Both the position numbers and the translations under genes were made by a program. This document shows, piece by piece, positions 38,471-51,169 of a stretch of DNA of 64,000 nt (position 1 is its first letter; each line of letters starts with the position of its first letter). The DNA lies in the NCBI RefSeq assembly GCF_019925205.1, contig NC_083566.1, positions 14,446,001 to 14,510,000 of the forward strand. The letters run 5' to 3'. The notes below the pieces were generated by a model. It was not told the origin of the DNA and ran no database searches. It saw only the letters and a program-made list of their open reading frames with translations. This stretch comes from Metopolophium dirhodum. Its lineage: Eukaryota > Arthropoda > Insecta > Hemiptera > Aphididae.

Positions 38471-41400
38471 GAAATACCTACAGAAAAATCATAACAATAA
38501 CAACTATATTATATACCTTATAATAATATGTAAGTATAGTAGTCAAATATCGTACACATACTATATACCCATTTATATAAAAATAAGTATACAAATTGGA
38601 TGTTAAAAAAAATAACATGACCAAAAATGAATTAATTGATTGTTGTAAAATATTTGAATAAAAAAAATGTTAATCTTCTATGTCAAAGAAGCGCATAATA
38701 TTTAAACAAAAATAATTATGCATACAAATAATTCAAACAAGAAAATATATATTAAAATAAGAATAAAGGAAATAATTGTTTGAATATTTAAAAATTTAAT
38801 GAGTGCCGTGTTTTTTTTCTCTGTGAGCAGAATATTATTTAGCATGCAACAACAATGGTGTAATAGTAATAGACAATTAAATAAACATCAAAGGGGAGAA
38901 AATTAATATGTATGTAAATATGATCTCAGTTATTATAGTGTATAATATATGTATATAATAGTGTCACCGCGAGTTATATTATAATAAAAATAATAACCTG
39001 CGACCACAATTAAATTATAATATTCAAAATTCACTGACGAAAAATGTCAATAAATTTTAAATACGAGTACAATTTGTGTTGAAAACTTATTTTCCAACTA
39101 TAACTTTACTTCGTTATGTTACTAGTTCGAATATAAAGCATACGTTAGGGATAATACAATAATTATTATACAGTATTTAACAAATCTATTAAATACGTTA
39201 TACGTAAAGTTATTATCAACAAATTAATGATACAACTAGGTATCACCGTGCTATATCGTAGGTACCAGTCACAGCGTATGGAATTTGTTTTTAACAACGT
39301 ACTAACTATATATAATAGTATATATTATATAAGTGCCTATTATATCGGTACTTAAAATGATAAGTCAACATCGTTATATTATTTTATACACAAAACATAT
39401 AGGCTTTATGTGTGAAATAGCTATTTCATACAATTTTAAAACATTGAGTAGATAGGTACCTACCTATAATATATGTCAACATCGCTTAGGGTCATATTAT
39501 CATTGATATTTATAAATCATAATACATTTAAATTGATCAAATGAAAATGGAAAACTGTAGCATGTTTTAAAAACTATGCTCACTAAAAATATGCTGATTC
39601 GTTTATTATCACTGTGGAAAATTATTAAACATACATAAAGAACTCTGCATTTATTAATTTATGTAGAAATTAATCGTTATGTTCATCATATATTGTTATG
39701 AACTCATAAAAATGTCTTCAATAACTGTTTGGTGAATTAATTTAATTTTTATTTGAAAGAAAAAATAAATACATGTCAGCTATTTTTATGAATAACATTA
39801 TTAGTTTTAAATTTAATTTCTATTTTGTTTAACAATAATTTTGCCTTAATAAAATATTATATTAAAGTAATATTGCTCTTTATTTTACAGGAATTCAACA
39901 TGATAATCATAATTATAACGAAAATTCGAGCTTTTTTTTTTTGTTAACTGTACATCGGTTGATCGATTTACATAGGTTAGGTTATTCTAGTTGTAACTTG
40001 TATTCAACTGGATATTACATATAACTTGTAAGATTATGTATAATATACTGTCATACATGTAGGATAGTTAGTCATAATATATTAAAATATATATATACTA
40101 TTATGTATCAATAATATGATTACATAGCCTACGCGTATTCCACAATCGCATTGCCTGTAAGTAGTAATACAATAGTATACCAATATACCATCCAAAATTG
40201 AAATAATTGTATTGTATTTTGAAGTATCGAGAAAATGTAATATTGTATAATGTAAATGTTATTAGTGATTGTAAGACAAGTTATCTTGGCAGAAACTTAA
40301 CAGTGTTTATAAATATAGAATAGTAAGATGTAATTAATAGTGTTGAGCCCACATGGACACTATTGTCAGCATGATTTATGTTGAACCTTTTATTTAGAAA
40401 TTGGAACATTTAAAAAAGAGTATTTCTTATAAGGCTTCCATCAATTAATTTCTAAAATATAATTAGTTAAAAATTAAATGTTTTTTTGTTTAGTGGGAAT
40501 TTTAAATATTAATCAATTCTGTGCAGTGTTGTGCTTAGATGAAAAAAAATTATATAGATATACATAGATAAAATCACTTTAATCTAGACATAGATAAAAT
40601 TATTTTTGTAAAATTATTAATTAATACATTTTCATTTTTTTTACAATTTTGTTATTTTTATTGTATATTTTTAGCGCATATTAAGCGATAATTTGTGATT
40701 TTGTTGGTGTTAGTTAAATAAATTATTAATTCATACATATTTGTTTTTTGCATATTTTGTTGTTTTTATTGCTTATTTAGCGATATTTAAGGTAATATTA
40801 TAGTGCATATCAATTATGCAATTTTTAGTGCTATAATTTAGATAAATTTAGCTAAATCACTGATTCTGTGACTCAATATAAATTTAATTTAATTTATAAA
40901 TGAATAAATATTGTATTGAGGACATTTTATGAAATATATAATATATATATATAATATTATAATAGGTACATAATATTATGATGTATATAATAGTTATCTG
41001 ACGAAATGCTTTCGTTGTTTTATTATCAAACGGTGATAATTTTATTCTACATTTAGATTTTTGATATCTTTAATGAGTGTGCATGTTATCTTGTCACAGA
41101 AACCACATTAAATATGAATGTCTGAATAAATTCATGAGTACATTGCTCAAGATCATCAAAAATTAAAACTGGGAAATTAAGCTTTGTAAAAACTAATTTC
41201 AAATAATTAGAGTGTAGATAAGTAGTAGTAATCCACATCAGTAGAATTGTGTAGATTTGAGATCGATAATTTATTAAACTAGATTCATACTTTTACAGAT
41301 AATATTGTGTTCTTAAGTTTCTTGGTTACACATAATTGACTAAATTAAAAACATATTATCCATAACAATTATAATCTAAATTATTTGTTACTATGTATAG

Positions 41401-41879
41401 AAGTCTAAACTAAATTTCTTACAATTATTTTATATTGGAAAATGTTATATTACAAGGCATATTATGCCGCATGGGCCCTCAATTGTCAAGTCACGTGAAG
41501 GATAATATGTAATGTTACGTATTATATAATGTCTAAAACATAGGTAAGATTCGAAGTGCAAAAATTTACGTTTCAACCGAATTTCTTAGAAAAGAGTTAA
41601 TAACAAAATATGGTTTATAGATGATACCAAAAAAGAAACATTTTACCCAAAAAGCAAAGTTTACAATAAATTACGGTCTATAATATTCTTCTTCTACTAC
41701 CTATTATAAAAATGCAATTTATACTTTACATTTTCAAACTTTCAATAAGAATCCTTAATAGTTTGTACATTTAATAGAAAAATATAAATCAAATATTTTT
41801 GGTGACAAAATAAATAATTTAAAATAAGTGCTTAGGAACGTATGTAGTATTCTGTAATCAATCTGCATAGTAGATATAC
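38471..41879. other. A+T-rich intron sequence
   Basis: About 3.4 kb with no gene or recognised repeat. Only runs of A and T and short palindromes such as tatatatata near 40940 are present. Confidence 0.6.
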
Positions 41880-42043
41880 CAGTGGTATATTTACGAGGGG
41901 GACCAAGGAGATCATCCCCCCCCCCCCATAGGCCGTATATAATATGCAAAAGTTTTCGGAGTCCTAACTTAAAGCCTTTAACTTTAAGTAGCCTGGAAAA
42001 AATCATACCCCCCCCCCCAAGCAAAAACCTGAATACGCCACTG
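41880..42043. mobile_element. Short hAT-like element
   Basis: The left end is cagtggtatatttacgaggg. The right end, read on the other strand, is cagtggcgtattcaggtttt. The flanking octamers agatatac (41872-41879) and agatacac (42044-42051) differ at one base. Two runs of C (near 41918-41930 and 42008-42018) lie inside. The 164-bp length means it is non-autonomous. The same CAGTGGCG end appears as a fragment at 42585. Confidence 0.6.
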
Positions 42044-42584
42044 AGATACACATATTGAAAATATTTAGTAGAGTATTTTTAAATTAGTTTTTTCTTTTAA
42101 ACGTGTACTATTTAGAAGTTCATTTTCTTTCAACAAACTCAATACAAAACACAAATTCTGAAAACAAATTCAATGGGATAATAAATTATTATTAACTTCT
42201 TATTGTTAACCAATAATTGGTAATTGTTGTAACTTACTCTTTCAGAATAATTGCTACAAGCGTATAATTTCAGACATGTTCTTAATTTTAATTTGTCTAT
42301 TTACATAATTTCCATAGATTTATTTTTGAATATAATTAAGTATGTTTCTCTCAATAATTTATTTTCTGTATATTATTAGAAATTGTGATAAAACTTTCTT
42401 ATTAAATATTGTCTGATTTAATATAAAATATAAATTATATTGTAAAATTCACAAAACCATAAAATGTTATTATATTACTTAAGTATATAATAATTTTTAA
42501 TTCTAAAGATTTAAAATTAAAATTATATAAAGTATATTATGATGAATTAAAAACTGTTCAAAAATAAAAAGTATTGATTTCAGT
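42044..42584. other. A+T-rich intron sequence
   Basis: Nothing recognised. Confidence 0.6.
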
Positions 42585-42680
42585 CAGTGGCGTTCTCAGG
42601 AATTTTCTATGGCATGGGTTCTGAAAATTTACTAGAATTCAATAGTGCGGGGGGGGGGGGGGCTCTGCCCCCAACAGTCA
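42585..42680. mobile_element. Fragment of a CAGTGGCG-ended element
   Basis: It starts cagtggcgttctcaggaatt and continues to a run of 14 or more G followed by ctctgccccc. This layout (CAGTGGCG end, G-run, then cccc) matches the short hAT-like element at 41880. No second end was found. Confidence 0.45.
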
Positions 42681-43019
42681 TAATATTTACAAATTTTGTG
42701 TTATCATGTATTTTACCATTTTAGTAGTCAGTACCTAGTGAGCTGTATTGGGTATATCATATGAATATCAAAAGTAAAATAATGTAACCAAAAACTAAGC
42801 TTTTCAACATTCATACTTTAATAATCATTATAAAACCATAATAATTTACCAAACATTTCAAAACACAATATTTTCAAGTATCAGTCCACGATCTCTATTA
42901 TAAAAAAAATTTACTTAACGTGGCAATAAAATTAATTAATTTGTAAGTTACTGAATAATATAAGAACTCGTTAATTAACTTAGTTAAAAGTAACTTAACT
43001 TTAACTTATTAACTTATTA

Positions 43020-44220
43020 ACCTTGCTTTTTGGACTACAAATAAAATTTTATTGATTTTTATGGAAAAATAAACTAAAAAATTGGAAATTGTCCGTAAAC
43101 AGCTAAAACAAGTCAAAATATTTTGAAAATTTTATCAAGTATAGCCATATAAGAATTGATAAAATAAACATATGATACATTCTTAATATTTTAGATTCTG
43201 AGTGGAACGATGAATATATTGATTTTATAATGATGTGTGTGTGTTTTTTTTTTTCATCTTTTTTTTATTTTTGTGTCTGTGTATACGATAAGTAGTTGAA
43301 ATAATGATTGGATTTTCAACTTCAGTATCTTATTCGATGGGAAACTGAATATCGTTGGTGCATTTTAAAATTTAAAATTATCAATAGTTTTCAAAAGCGC
43401 CGGGAAAAACAACATAAAAATTAAGGAAAAACGGGAATTTTTACGCAAAATCGGTTTTCCACAAAATCGGTTTCGGTTTTTGTTGTAACTCTAAAAAAAA
43501 TGAACGTATACACATGAAATTTTCACTGGTCATTTATATTAGCATTTTCTATACACGATAAAATTTTCAAAATATTTTGATTAGTTTTGAACTAATTAGG
43601 AATATTTTCAGTTTCCAATTGTATTAGTTTTTTTTTCTAAGGATGTCAATAAAACTTTATTTGTTGGGTAAAAAAGTTTGAAAATTTAATACAAGGCTTC
43701 TACTATATTGTTACATTGACGTTTAAAAAATATTAAAAATCCTTAGTCACAGTTTTTTTTTTATAAGCATTTAAAGTTCAAAAATTGACAAAATATGGAA
43801 AAATCACAAAAATTACCAAATTATTTTGAGTTAAGAATTTATTTTTGTTTTTAAATCTAAGATTTTAAAATGTAATACAAGATTCCTTATAAGATTATCT
43901 ACCTTTATCAAAAAAAATGTCTTTAAGAAAGTCAAATTAAATATTTAGCGTTTGAAGTTCATATTTTCACAATATTGGATATTCACTCGATTTATCATGT
44001 AACGGTTTTGTTATTTTATTGTTATTAAAAAACAAATTGCTGTAGATACATAAAAATTTTACTGAATGTTTATATTTTCATTTGCTATACACCATAAAAT
44101 TTTAAAAATATTTTGACTTTTTTTGAGCTGCTTATGGACATTGTCAGTTTTCAATTTTTTTTGTTTTTTTCCAATAAATATCAATAAAATTTTATTTGTT
44201 GGGTAAAAAAGCGTGAACAT
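43020..44220. repeat. Composite gattctgag-family copies
   Basis: 43020-43188 has the interior block aaaattttattgatttttat and caagtcaaaatattttgaaa, also present at about 62047-62160. A new end then begins at 43189, ttttagattctgagtggaac, followed by gatgtgtgtgtgt. The interior block aataaaactttatttgttgg occurs at about 43650 and again near 44185 and at 49640. Several rearranged or nested copies are probably present. Confidence 0.6.
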
Positions 44221-44357
44221 TTGTTTAGTTAGTCTGTCTAAACAGCTGTTTAGTTTTTTGGCCACTGCCTCAACCTATTATTTGTATCTTACATTTTATG
44301 ATTTTATAATTAATATAACCTCTAATAATTATATTTGTCAAATGCTTTATACTTTAC

Positions 44358-45112
44358 TAGCTGATCCCGCTGGCACTTCGTTGCCCGTTAAATGTACCAA
44401 TTGTATAAGACTCAAACTTTGTTCAATTCGTTATTTAATATTCGGTGTATGGTGTATGGTGTTCACAATTTATCCTAACTTTTCTGTTGCCAGGAATAAA
44501 AATTCTGATTCGCAGCAGTATATTATCAGGTAGGCAATCTACCTGCGGCAGATCGTGGACCCCGTACTGTTATTGTACGATTTAACTCTAAAGTATCAAA
44601 GTTATACCAAGTTTGTCGTTTTTACTTAATTCCCCCTACCGTGGATTAATAGAATTAATTAATACAAAATCCTAGCCTAACCTAACCGTACTAAAATCCG
44701 ATGAATCAAAAAAACCAAATTTAACCCTTTTTAAATTAGCCTATCTTCTTCCTAGAGATCTAATCTACACACAAACATTCGTTTATTTATATATATATTG
44801 ATAAAAAATAATAATACAAATCAACAAACATGCCCGTAGCCAATAGCAAGCAATATACAATACACTATTATTATTTTAATCTGCAACTAAATTTTTTATT
44901 ATTTAGTTTATTTTTTTCTGGACAGATGGCGCCACTATTGTATTTTTTGACATCCAAATTTCCTATTTTCTGGTGGATTTTCCTAAAATCTAAAATGTAT
45001 TCATAAAAACCTTGTCCGGACAATTACGAACACAACAAAAAAAAAATCAGCCAAATCGGCCCAGCCGTTCTCGATTTGTAACGTACATTTATCCATTTTT
45101 ATATATAAATAT
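44358..45112. repeat. Widespread insect repeat with ctagctgatcccgctgg head
   Basis: It starts actagctgatcccgctggca and cttcgttgcccgtt. It ends aaatcggcccagccgttctc, gatttgtaacgtaca, then a tttttatatataaatatata run. I recognise this pair of ends as a repeat common in insect genomes, possibly a non-LTR or Helitron-related family, but I cannot assign the class. No coding frame of note. Confidence 0.5.
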
Positions 45113-45559
45113 ATATATTATTCGCCATTATAGCATCTTACGTTTCTAAACAATGTCAGCTGTGAATAATACATTACTTCATGACTTATAAATTTCCAAA
45201 CCCACATAAACCATTTGTACAGTAATATATACCTAATAGCTAACCACGTTTAATGGTCAATAAATTATAATAATAAGCTAATAACGTAATCTAAATCTCA
45301 CGTTTAGTCAAGTTAGTTGAGAAATTAATTTACTTTAAGAGTTAAGACCAACACTTTTGAACATTTTAAGATCAAATAATTTTAACACATCTCTAGGTAA
45401 TAAGTATCTAGGTACCTTCCCAAAATAATTATTTCTCTATAAAAACCCTTAGTTACCTACTTGTAATTATAAGGTAGATAGACCATATATTATTTCCTGA
45501 TATCTGATAAAAACATTTTGTTTACTTTTATTATTATTAGATATAGAAAAAATACTCAC

Positions 45560-45660
45560 TATGATAATCCGATTTTTAAATGATAAAATGAGATTTGGTG
45601 GCACTTCTTCCAATGCACATGATTTTAGTATTGGCTGAAATCTGCCATCCCCATTTACTT
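45560..45660 (-). CDS. Hikaru genki-like: exon for first part of a Sushi module
   Basis: A 101-base internal exon. The acceptor is ttattttttag|AAGTAA and the donor ATCATA|gtgagt. It takes one base from the exon at 53118-52876 (G+AA gives Glu) and ends at a codon boundary, matching the exon at 31764-31599. It encodes 33 residues: VNGDGRFQPILKSCALEEVP and then PNLILSFKNRIII. C-x4-VPP-N is a typical first-Cys block of a Sushi module. Read together with the next exon, the four Cys and the Trp give one complete module split by a 13.8-kb intron. Confidence 0.88.
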
Positions 45661-46282
45661 CTAAAAAATAATAACCATGAATAGATTAAAATAACATGTA
45701 ATTTTAATGTTTATCTTAATAGGTACATACATAGGTGTACGCTGGGGAAAATTATTTGGGGGGGGGGGGTTAAACTATAAATCTATAAGGTAAAATTACG
45801 CTATTGCCCACTCAGTTGTGTATCTGAGGGGCAGTTTCCCTCACCACCTTGCAACTCTCAGATACGCCTATGGGTACCTATATATTACGATAATTTAACT
45901 AACTAAAATTTAGTTGTAGTTTCACATAAAAATTGAAAATACTAAACACAATCAGAACACAATTATTATTTTTAAATATGCATGTATCATAATAATTAAT
46001 AACAATAAATTAACATTGTTTATTGTGTTTGTTAGGTATTCCTTCGTAATTAAATGGGACATCAAGTATTTATTCAATAATTACGTTTCATGTATTTTGT
46101 TTTCATTCAAATACTCAATTTAAGTACCTACATAATATGATTTTTATGATCACACATATTAAATTAAGTTTTGTTTAATGAGAAATAAGTACCTATAAAA
46201 CATGCGTTTCAAAATCATATTAATATTTAAATTACCTATAAGACTATTTTAGATAAACAAAAAAAAAAAAAAAGAGAAAGTA
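45661..46282. other. Intron sequence with short element
   Basis: Apart from the element at 45730-45872, this is A+T-rich and unremarkable. Confidence 0.5.
45730..45872. mobile_element. Short hAT-like element
   Basis: The left end is cataggtgtacgctgggg and the right end, read on the other strand, is cataggcgtatctgagag. The flanking octamers ggtacata (45722-45729) and ggtaccta (45873-45880) differ at one base. A run of G lies near 45760-45771. At 143 bp it has no coding capacity. Confidence 0.5.
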
Positions 46283-46500
46283 GGTATCTGCTCTGCTGTA
46301 CAGTAGGAGTCTTGTATAGGTACTTCGTCATTGAGTAGGTCACTGTAATGGATGTCATAAATTTGAATTCAATGATCAATCATTGCATACGGAAAACGAT
46401 TCTGAGCGGGGACGGTGTATCTATATTCTAATAATATTTTATGACTTCCAAACAAAAACTGTATTATCATAAATTGATATAAAACTAAAAAGAGACAATG
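46283..46500. repeat. Copy of the gattctgag interspersed family (head)
   Basis: It contains tctgctctgctgtacagtag, gagtaggtcactgtaatgga, ttgaattcaatgatcaatca, and gaaaacgattctgagcgggg in the usual order, then fades out. Confidence 0.65.
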
Positions 46501-47594
46501 TATTAGGTGTTATAACTAATATTTTTTGAAATTGTTTTTATTGTTGTCCATGGAATAAGATGAAAAATTATGCTGCTGAGTTTTCGACCTCGACACTTGT
46601 TTCGATGGAAGATAATAATAACAATAATAATAATTATATTAATATTATAATATTAATGTTGTGCGTTAATCGGTGGACGTTTCCCATGATCATTACACTA
46701 GGAATCATAGTTGTCGCTACCTTCCATCCCTCACCCTATATCCCACCACCGTGATAATTCGCTTCCTCGGTATAGCATGAAACTGAAGTTGGTTTCAGTG
46801 GTTGGAAGATCACTTGGGATTACCAGAGTTTACCGACCGCGACAACGTTTCAGATCACATAGTTCATTGTCCGCAGATAATTGGGATATCTATCTTCAAA
46901 GGACAAAGTCACAATTGGCAAACCTAACGATCGACCATTGTCCTGTGCACAAACAGTCACAGAATCAAAGAATTTACTACTTCTTAAAATCCATGATGTC
47001 AATCGATTTTAGGGGTTGAATCCTTTTTAAATTAGTAAGTACATTTTCAAACTTGGTACTTATATATATTCGTGATAGAATGTTATAACTGCACTACTAG
47101 ATATAGTTTATTGTGTGTCGTTACGCATTTAATGTACATTTTAACCAAATATATCCTATACTATACATTGTATAGCATTGATAATATTATTGTTGGGTGT
47201 TGAACAATTCAATCATAAAAAAAAAAAAAAAACGTTATGCATAATATAGACCTTAAAATTGTATAGTATAAAAAAATTTTAAAATTATAATATTAACATT
47301 TAATAAATAAACAAAATAATTGTTTATTATGTATTAAATCATACATTTTAAAACAAATTAATGATATTTCCATTCACGGCGTTATCATAAAAAAGAACTA
47401 ATGATAATATATTTTGGATAAATATTAAATAATAATAATTATATTGGCAAAGTGTGTTTGTTATGGACCTTAAGTGTCAATATTCTTCAAGATTGATATG
47501 ACACTTTTTACTAATGAGTATTATAAAAATATAGAACAATCAATGGAGGTATAAAGATGTATATACGTTTTTGTATAACTATAATATTTTGTAG
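46501..47594. other. Intron sequence with a GC-richer pocket
   Basis: 46560-47019 is richer in GC and holds two overlapping plus-strand frames of 64 and 102 codons. The second contains WDIYLQRTKSQLANL. I recognise no domain and no splice junctions that would link it to another exon. It may be conserved regulatory DNA or a decayed insertion. Confidence 0.4.
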
Positions 47595-47889
47595 AGATTT
47601 TATGGAGTGGCCGAGTGGACTAAGGCGTCGGCTGCGACGCAGTCGGCCCGAGTTCGATTCCTCGGTCATGGGCGGCATTTTTCTTGGGACAAGTCACGGT
47701 GTTCGGAAAACAAGTGTTGCCATCCCCCCACCCGGGCATGGCAGATACCTACGGGTGCCCAATCAAAAATTCTGCCAAACAAAACACACGCGTGTTCCTC
47801 CCCCTACCGACTTAATAAACTATAGTAAACTAAAAATAGCTAATGGCCTCAGCTGCCGGGCTCAAGATCAATTAAAAAAAAAAAAATAT
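47595..47889 (+). mobile_element. tRNA-derived SINE with target duplication
   Basis: The head has an A box in ggagtggccgagtggactaa and a B box in ccgagttcgattcctcgg, then the family body ggcggcatttttcttgggac and cacggtgttcggaaaac. The tail agctaatggcctcagctgcc, gggctcaagatcaatt and an A-run follow. The 11-bp repeat atattttgtag flanks it at 47584-47594 and 47890-47900. Open frames across the head come from the SINE sequence and are not genes. Confidence 0.88.
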
Positions 47890-47900
47890 ATATTTTGTAG

Positions 47901-48264
47901 TATATTATATAATATATATATATATATTTACCGATAGGTAAAACGAAATTATAACAATTTATTTTAGAAAAATATAACATCTCTACAAAAAGCAATATTT
48001 TTCATAAATTATTATTAAAATAATTTGCATAATATAATGAATAATGTGGTGTTAAGTTTTTACAAATCAATATTTGTGCCACATAACATCTACACTCTAC
48101 AGTCCTACCTATATGCTATTAGGTATGTTAAAAATAAAAATATATGTTTTGTTTTGTATTTCGTACATAGATCCAGATATTTAAACTTCAATGTTAAATT
48201 ATTCATCGTCGCCGTCGATCTACTCAACAAGATACAACTTTTCCTACCGTATAATCTAGTAGAT
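47901..48264. other. A+T-rich intron sequence
   Basis: Includes a tata dinucleotide run near 47905-47930. The short frame at 48025-48303 has no domain. Confidence 0.55.
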
Positions 48265-48689
48265 CAGAGGTCACTAACTAATTTCTACAGGGGTCCGTTT
48301 TGAAACTTACCAAACTTCCCACGGTCCATAACACGTTTAAATACCCAATGACTTTTTTCATAAATTAACAATTGATAACTAATAAATTGCAATAAAACGT
48401 ACCTACTTGAAACGAGCGTCTAACGTACCTATCAGTCAACTTCTTTGAATTATTTTTTGCACCTATGGGCATTCAACGTAACGCTCGGTGAAGGAGACAC
48501 GTATATGATATATATTATATATGCATACCATACTCACAATATCGGATAATATTTTTATTCGTCATTTTATTATAAAAACGTAATGTAAAAACAATATTAT
48601 ATATTTTATCATTATGCGGCCATTAGGGTCCGTAAAAAACGTGCCTGCGGTCCGGATGCGGACCGCGGGCCGCCAGTTGGTGACCCCTG
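48265..48689. mobile_element. hAT element remnant with perfect 8-bp duplication
   Basis: The left end is cagaggtcactaactaattt. The right end, read on the other strand, is caggggtcaccaactggcgg, followed by cccgcggtccgcatccgg. CAGGGGTCACCAAC with GGCCCGCGG is a well-known hAT terminus. The octamer tagtagat flanks both ends (48257-48264 and 48690-48697). The 425-bp interior is non-coding, and the block gggtccgtttt near 48291 is echoed by gggtccgtaaaaaacgtg near 48627. Confidence 0.88.
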
Positions 48690-48697
48690 TAGTAGAT

Positions 48698-49574
48698 CAT
48701 ATTTTGTGGATCGTTAATATTTATATATTTAATTAAATTTAATGTTTTCAATATCACCCAATGGCCACTGACGCCATGGGTTTATTTAAATAATAATAAA
48801 ACATAATATTATATATATTATGTTCAGATAATTATCAACTGGCACATTTTATCTGGTCAAAAATATTTATATCTATATATATTTGATTTGTATTAATGAT
48901 TTCCTTACCTAATGTTTGATTTGCTTACTTAGTGTTCCTCGAACTGTTATTCAATATAGAAACTCCTTACTGTAAACCATTGAGTAAATAGTAAATATAA
49001 TTAAGATTTGAGAGTTTTAAATAAAATTGTACCTTTTCAAAATAACCCGAAGCATTACCAGTATAAAAAAAGTTGGAATATAAATGTAATAGGTACGTTT
49101 AATTATTATTTACATAATAAAAAACACGTATTTAATATTAAATAAAAATAAAATGAAATAAAAACAAATTAGTTAAACGCAATAATTTACATTCAAACAA
49201 TAAATAATTTAATATTCTATGATTTAAAAAATCAAAAGCCAGATATCAATGAAACCTTTCTCATAATATTTATTTTTCAAGAACTTACAAGTCAGTGCTT
49301 TTAAAAAAAGTATTAATATTTAATAACTAACAAATATTCACAAAATGTATGATTTTTTTTTCTACTTTCATTAATATTATAATTTTAATAAATAATATTT
49401 TATTATGCTTGAGAAGAGTTAATTATAAATGTTGCTGAATATTTACTACAGAAAGTTATATCCATATTTACGTCACGTTTGTGCTTTGTACAACGCAGAA
49501 ATCGACCAAAGTCTTAACTTAAATATTTAAGCCATATACTATATTCTCCAATTTCATAAAAGTAAATACATTTT
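48698..49574. other. A+T-rich intron sequence
   Basis: Nothing recognised. Confidence 0.6.
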
Positions 49575-50075
49575 TAGATTCTGAGTAGAACGATTGTCAG
49601 TTTTCAATTTTTTTTAGTTTTTTTTTCTATAAATATCAATAAAATTTTATTTGTTGGGTAAAAAAGCGTGGAAATTTAATATAAGGCTCCATCGTTCTAA
49701 TAGCAGTTGAAAAATATTAAAAATACATAGGCATAATTTTTTTTTATAAGCATTTAAAGTCAAATGTTGACAAAATTTATCAAATTTATAATTTAATAAT
49801 TATTTTGTAGTTAAAAATGTATAAAATGTTTTACTTTTATGGCTAAGGATTGAAAATTTAAAATAAGGCTCCTCGTAAATAGGTTATATATAAATTACTT
49901 TATTCACAATAATATCATCAAATATACTTGGTAATATCATAGGCTGACTGACCGTTTTCGCTCAGAATCGTTTTTTTTATACAATGATATTATACCATTG
50001 AATTCAAATTTAACACCATCCATTACAGTGACCCACTTGTAACCTACTGTACAGCGGAGCGACATCCACTTACCC
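49575..50075 (-). repeat. Copy of the gattctgag interspersed family, reversed
   Basis: The right part, read on the minus strand, has gtgggtaagtggatgtcgct, ctgtacagtaggttacaagt, gggtcactgtaatggatgg, ttgaattcaatggtataata and acgattctgagcgaaaac in the order of other heads. The left part starts gattctgagtagaacgattg and carries the shared interior block aataaaattttatttgttgg. Confidence 0.65.
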
Positions 50076-50078
50076 ACA

Positions 50079-50340
50079 TTTTTTTTTTTTTGAGGGTTGA
50101 GGCATCGACAACTGAGGTCATTAAGGAACTGTGGGGGAGGGTACTGTAAGTTTTGACACGTGTTTGCTTGTTTTGGCAGAATTTTTAACTAGGCACCCGT
50201 AGGTATATCTGTCATGCCCGGGAGGGGGATGGCGGCCTCTCTCTCCGGACACCGTGACTGTCCGAAGAAAAATTCCTAGTTCGAACAGGTGACGGTGCGC
50301 GTCGCAACCGACGCCTTAATCCGCTCGGCCACTCCGTCCC
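50079..50340 (-). mobile_element. tRNA-derived SINE
   Basis: Read on the minus strand, the A-box region is ggagtggccgagcggattaa and the degenerate B-box region is cctgttcgaactagg. The body gaatttttcttcggacagtc and cacggtgtccggagagagag follows. The tail is aatgacctcagttgtcgatg before an A-run. It abuts the reversed gattctgag-family copy. Its head is slightly deleted relative to the copy at 8350 (the ggcggc block is lost). Confidence 0.78.
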
Positions 50341-50438
50341 AGTATATTAATTCTAAGTAGAGAATTGTGTATTATAGATTTTATCCTGTATCTTCTTCAT
50401 ACTTTAACTTTTTTTATATAATTTATCAGATTTGATTT

Positions 50439-50890
50439 GTTGTGAGAGTACCACGTAGACACGTATCTACTTACTATTATTTGTTTATAATTATAAGCGA
50501 GCAGGTCATGGGCACATACGTTACGTGCACCGACTCGAAGTCATGATATAATTTTGTATAATTTGAGATAAATATTTGTGAATGTCATATTGTGGCATTA
50601 CATTGTGGTTCTGCATTGTTTACAGCTTGTAACAAGAGCCCTTCCGGTTATGACAATTGAACACACTATATTATCTAGAGAGAAGTAGGGACTAGAGAGA
50701 CAAGTTGTAGTGCTTTGTGATGCAATATTAACAAACTTTAAGTGTGCCTACGAAGAAACGCAATTAGCCAATATTACACCATTTGTATTATAGACCTTGT
50801 GGAGTGTATAATGGATTGTATTTAAGTAGAATATATTGTCATTTAGTGTTATAAGTATTTTTAAAAGTGCGTTTATGTTTCTAAATCACA
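50439..50890 (+). mobile_element. Possible solo LTR
   Basis: A block of about 450 bp with higher GC than its surroundings starts tgttgtgagagtaccacgta and runs to about tctaaatcaca. TG...CA ends and the gtgagagtaccacg start resemble BEL/Pao-type LTRs. I found no matching second LTR, no 5-bp target duplication and no clear primer-binding site, so the call is weak. Confidence 0.25.
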
Positions 50891-51169
50891 TTTTTATTTC
50901 AACTGGGTATCGTATGAAGCATCTTTTTAATTAAAAAGTTATTATTTCAAAAAAAAATAAAAATTATCCAAAATTTATAGCACTTATTAATAAGGTATTA
51001 ATCTGTTGTGTTTGTGAAATTTTATATCTTCAAAAAAATATCTAAAATCTATTCTCCGATTAAATATTGAATTAGGTATGTAATAAAATACCTATTAAAA
51101 AATACCGTATTAATAATTGTTTACATAATTTTATAATTTTGATCACATAGTTAAATAATTATTAGAAAC

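Noticed and set aside
47557..47937. Plus-strand frames starting with MEWPSGLRRRLRRS-like sequence
   Set aside because: This is the tRNA-like head of the SINE at 47595, a common source of false protein predictions.
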